A model generated the notes under the pieces. It was not told the DNA's origin and searched no databases. It worked only from the letters and a program-made list of their open reading frames with translations. A DNA stretch of 5,186 nt, from the NCBI GenBank assembly GCA_027021085.1, contig JALUVB010000301.1:1-5186 (forward strand), in the 5' to 3' direction. The translations under genes and the position numbers were made by a program. The DNA comes from a bacterium (GTDB lineage: Bacteria; CAIJMQ01; JAADFP01). Shown piece after piece: positions 5,167-5,186 of the stretch. Each line of letters opens with the position of its first letter. Within the stretch, counting starts at the first letter, position 1.

Positions 5167-5186
5167 CCAATAGATATATTTAGGGT

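Larger units (their letters stand above)
4866..5186. other. Gene-free, repeat-rich region downstream of lgt
   Basis: This 321-base stretch has no reading frame with a credible start, RBS and protein-like composition. It contains two blocks of heptamer repeats, a stretch of weaker 7-bp periodicity, a GC-rich double hairpin and a small hairpin near the edge. No rho-independent terminator with a proper T-tract is evident, so the operon's end point is not defined by sequence here. Confidence 0.7.

Overview
The window holds one compact bacterial housekeeping operon on the + strand, the 5' end of a divergent sugar-hydrolase gene at the left edge, and a gene-free, repeat-rich tail at the right edge. 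Base composition looks moderate. Shine-Dalgarno sites are strong (GGAGG-type) for most genes, and genes overlap by a few bases. The isoleucyl-tRNA synthetase is the bacterial type with a C-terminal zinc finger. Nothing fixes the phylum. The gene order ileS–traR/dksA–lspA–lgt, the CCYG-type Lgt and the intergenic heptamer and palindrome repeats would fit an uncultured, deep-branching Gram-negative-like lineage, but this is inference.

Layout: 1-133 (-) is the N-terminus of a glycoside hydrolase family 4 enzyme, with its own RBS and a plausible extended -10 promoter. 134-247 is the divergent intergenic region. 248-544 (+) is a YggT-family membrane protein. 591-3329 (+) is ileS. 3322-3699 (+) is a small DksA/TraR-type zinc-finger protein. 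3692-4123 (+) is lspA (signal peptidase II), for which the evidence points to a CTG start. 4104-4865 (+) is lgt (prolipoprotein diacylglyceryl transferase). 4866-5186 contains no gene that I can support. It consists largely of imperfect 7-bp tandem repeats (TAGYGAG-like and TAGACTR) around a GC-rich double hairpin resembling a dispersed palindromic element.

The last four genes are joined by overlaps of 8, 8 and 20 bp, so they are probably cotranscribed and translationally coupled. Lgt and LspA catalyse consecutive steps of lipoprotein maturation (diacylglyceryl transfer, then signal peptide cleavage). IleRS supplies Ile-tRNA, and the DksA/TraR-like protein may act on RNA polymerase. I see no wholly new system. 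The points most worth following up are the CTG-initiated lspA with SD and overlap geometry identical to the preceding junction, the HLGQ variant of the IleRS HIGH motif, and the heptamer repeat mosaic, which appears to run into the 3' end of lgt.
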